A stretch of DNA of 64,000 bases from Lineus longissimus (Eukaryota > Nemertea > Pilidiophora > Heteronemertea > Lineidae): NCBI RefSeq assembly GCF_910592395.1, contig NC_088323.1:2604001-2668000 (forward strand), written 5' to 3'. The translations under genes were made by a program, and so were the position numbers. Of this stretch, positions 62,741 to 64,000 are shown one piece after another. Position 1 is the stretch's first letter. Every line of letters begins with the position of its first letter. The notes beneath the pieces are model-generated. The model was not told the origin of the DNA, ran no database searches, and saw only the letters and a list, made by a program, of their open reading frames with translations.

Positions 62741-62923
62741 TCAGAAAGGGATATCTATCTTACTGATCGCCACGTGTGGTCATCCGTCCACCGCTTCGGG
62801 ATATACGATTTTCTGATTGCAGTCAAAGGTTCCGAGGTACCACTTGCTGTTTTCGCCTCCGATACTGAGGTCGCCGAGCTGATGATCGGAAACGGCAGTG
62901 GCAAAGGCTTGATTTTACCTTAG
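62741..62923 (+). CDS. Coding-like segment, possible terminal exon or gene relic
   Basis: Between an in-frame TGA (62738-62740) and TAG (62921-62923) there are 60 open codons without an ATG. An acceptor-like ttctgattgcag lies inside at about 62812-62823. The part after it reads VKGSEVPLAVFASDTEV, then AELMIGNGSGK. This loosely recalls the beta-sandwich of farnesoic acid O-methyltransferase-type (Methyltransf_FA) domains, but the resemblance is weak. The minus strand is also open here, so neither reading is secure. Confidence 0.2.
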   Translation, partial: SERDIYLTDRHVWSSVHRFGIYDFLIAVKGSEVPLAVFASDTEVAELMIGNGSGKGLILP

Positions 62924-63844
62924 GAGCCGGGATAGTGTTAGTCAGTGGCTCGGGTCTCTAACTAGCGCTTATAAAGCCCCTAGGTCGATACCTACTGTTA
63001 GCCTAAGACTAGCCAGGCAGGTGGTTTTGCATTCATGCCTTTGTCGACCCAGTTGTATAAGTACGCAAAAGTTGGATATGCTCAAGTTGTAGCGATGTTT
63101 GAGCAACCGAATCATACGCTCAGCTGCAAATCATTCCGTAATTTGACGTACATATTTTCATAAGTTACACATCATATCGATCTGATCATGTTTATAAACA
63201 TATTGCAGTCTCACTGGGACATCCATTATACGTCCAAGTACATATCAAACAAGAAGCAGTAGTGTTTCAATGGTGGATATTGGAACAAACCGCATCGATA
63301 TTGGTACCAATCGGCGACCAGGTCAGTTCCTATACTAGGTGGCAATATCTGTTTTCTCTTATTACCACTTTACTGGTTATGTCACCTTGAAAATGTAATT
63401 CTGATTGAAATTTAATGTTTTCGATCGCTAGGAAAATGGCGTTACCCTCCAGGCTCTGTAATGAGCACGTCGTTACGCATTGGAAGAGAATGGTTGAACG
63501 AGGTTATGGAGTTCCAGGCTCGTTGGGTACTCAAGACCCGACTGCCCGGGGGAACATTGGGAATTGCCGGGGTGCAGTGACCATGAGTGGTGTATGAGCA
63601 CCATCCTGGAGGCTTGTCACGGGCAGATGTGAGGAAAATTCGGCTGGTGGTTACTGAAGGTTATTCTAGTGCTACTTTCAGGCTTTGTTGTTGAGGTCAT
63701 TCGGGTAATGTTTGTGGCGAAGAGCTACTTACAACGCAGTTTGAGGTACTGCTAAATACCTAACTACTCTATTTATATGACTCTATAAATCAGTGAAGAA
63801 GGTAGCGAGTATAAAAGGTGGTGATAAAACGGTCTCCTTATCAT
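62924..63844. other. Gene-free stretch
   Basis: The short frame at 63415-63597 (+) has no recognised motif. No repeat or RNA gene was seen. Confidence 0.4.
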
Positions 63845-63887
63845 TTGCGTATCACAATTGCGTATCACAATCAATTGCGTATCACAA
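63845..63887. repeat. Three short tandem copies of ttgcgtatcacaa
   Basis: Thirteen-bp copies lie at 63845-63857, 63858-63870 and 63875-63887. The third is offset by a 4-bp insertion (tcaa). Confidence 0.9.
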
Positions 63888-64000
63888 TGACTGGTTCTTT
63901 ACCTCAACCCGGAACTCGAGAGTTGGGGGTTTAATGCGAAAATCGAAACAAGAACATAACATCAATGCCATTGGACGACATGGTGTCTCAAACTCATTGT

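Overview
The window is intron-rich, AT-leaning animal DNA with long gene-poor stretches, many short inverted-repeat elements and minisatellites. It carries both subunits of the cystine-knot hormone bursicon, known from arthropods, molluscs, annelids and ambulacrarians but not from vertebrates. I infer a marine non-vertebrate bilaterian. Frequent 'taggcct'-type words make an echinoderm or other ambulacrarian my best but unproven guess.

Layout. 1-20.9 kb: no securely identified gene; three inverted-repeat elements or palindromes (6.8, 8.3-8.7 and 10.6 kb) and a weak pair of phase-compatible exons on the minus strand near 13.2-13.5 kb. 21.0-21.9 kb: the terminal coding exon of an unrecognised plus-strand gene, followed by two small foldback elements and a 26-copy, 19-bp minisatellite (23.2-23.7 kb). 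25.5-49.1 kb: the gene core, all on the minus strand. It holds bursicon alpha (single coding exon, 149 aa), bursicon beta (two coding exons, 139 aa) and a complete 13-exon MOXD1/dopamine-beta-hydroxylase-like copper monooxygenase (640 aa, all six copper ligands present). 49.2-64 kb: mostly non-coding, with a short tandem repeat upstream of the monooxygenase, one candidate exon at 50.5 kb, a 69-nt hairpin at 53 kb, a nested inverted-repeat element at 59.9-60.3 kb and a weak coding-like segment at 62.8 kb.

How the genes fit together. Bursicon alpha and beta form a heterodimeric ligand for an LGR2/rickets-type receptor. Here the two subunit genes lie head to tail about 13 kb apart, and each appears to have a 5'UTR intron just upstream of its ATG. 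That arrangement would suit co-expression or descent from a tandem duplication. The monooxygenase gene lies upstream of both in the same orientation; a functional link is not shown by the sequence.

Exon boundaries were read by eye from GT/AG sites, reading-frame phase and protein-family alignment. They are firm for bursicon alpha, bursicon beta and most monooxygenase exons, less firm for monooxygenase exons 11-12, and tentative for the other exon candidates.
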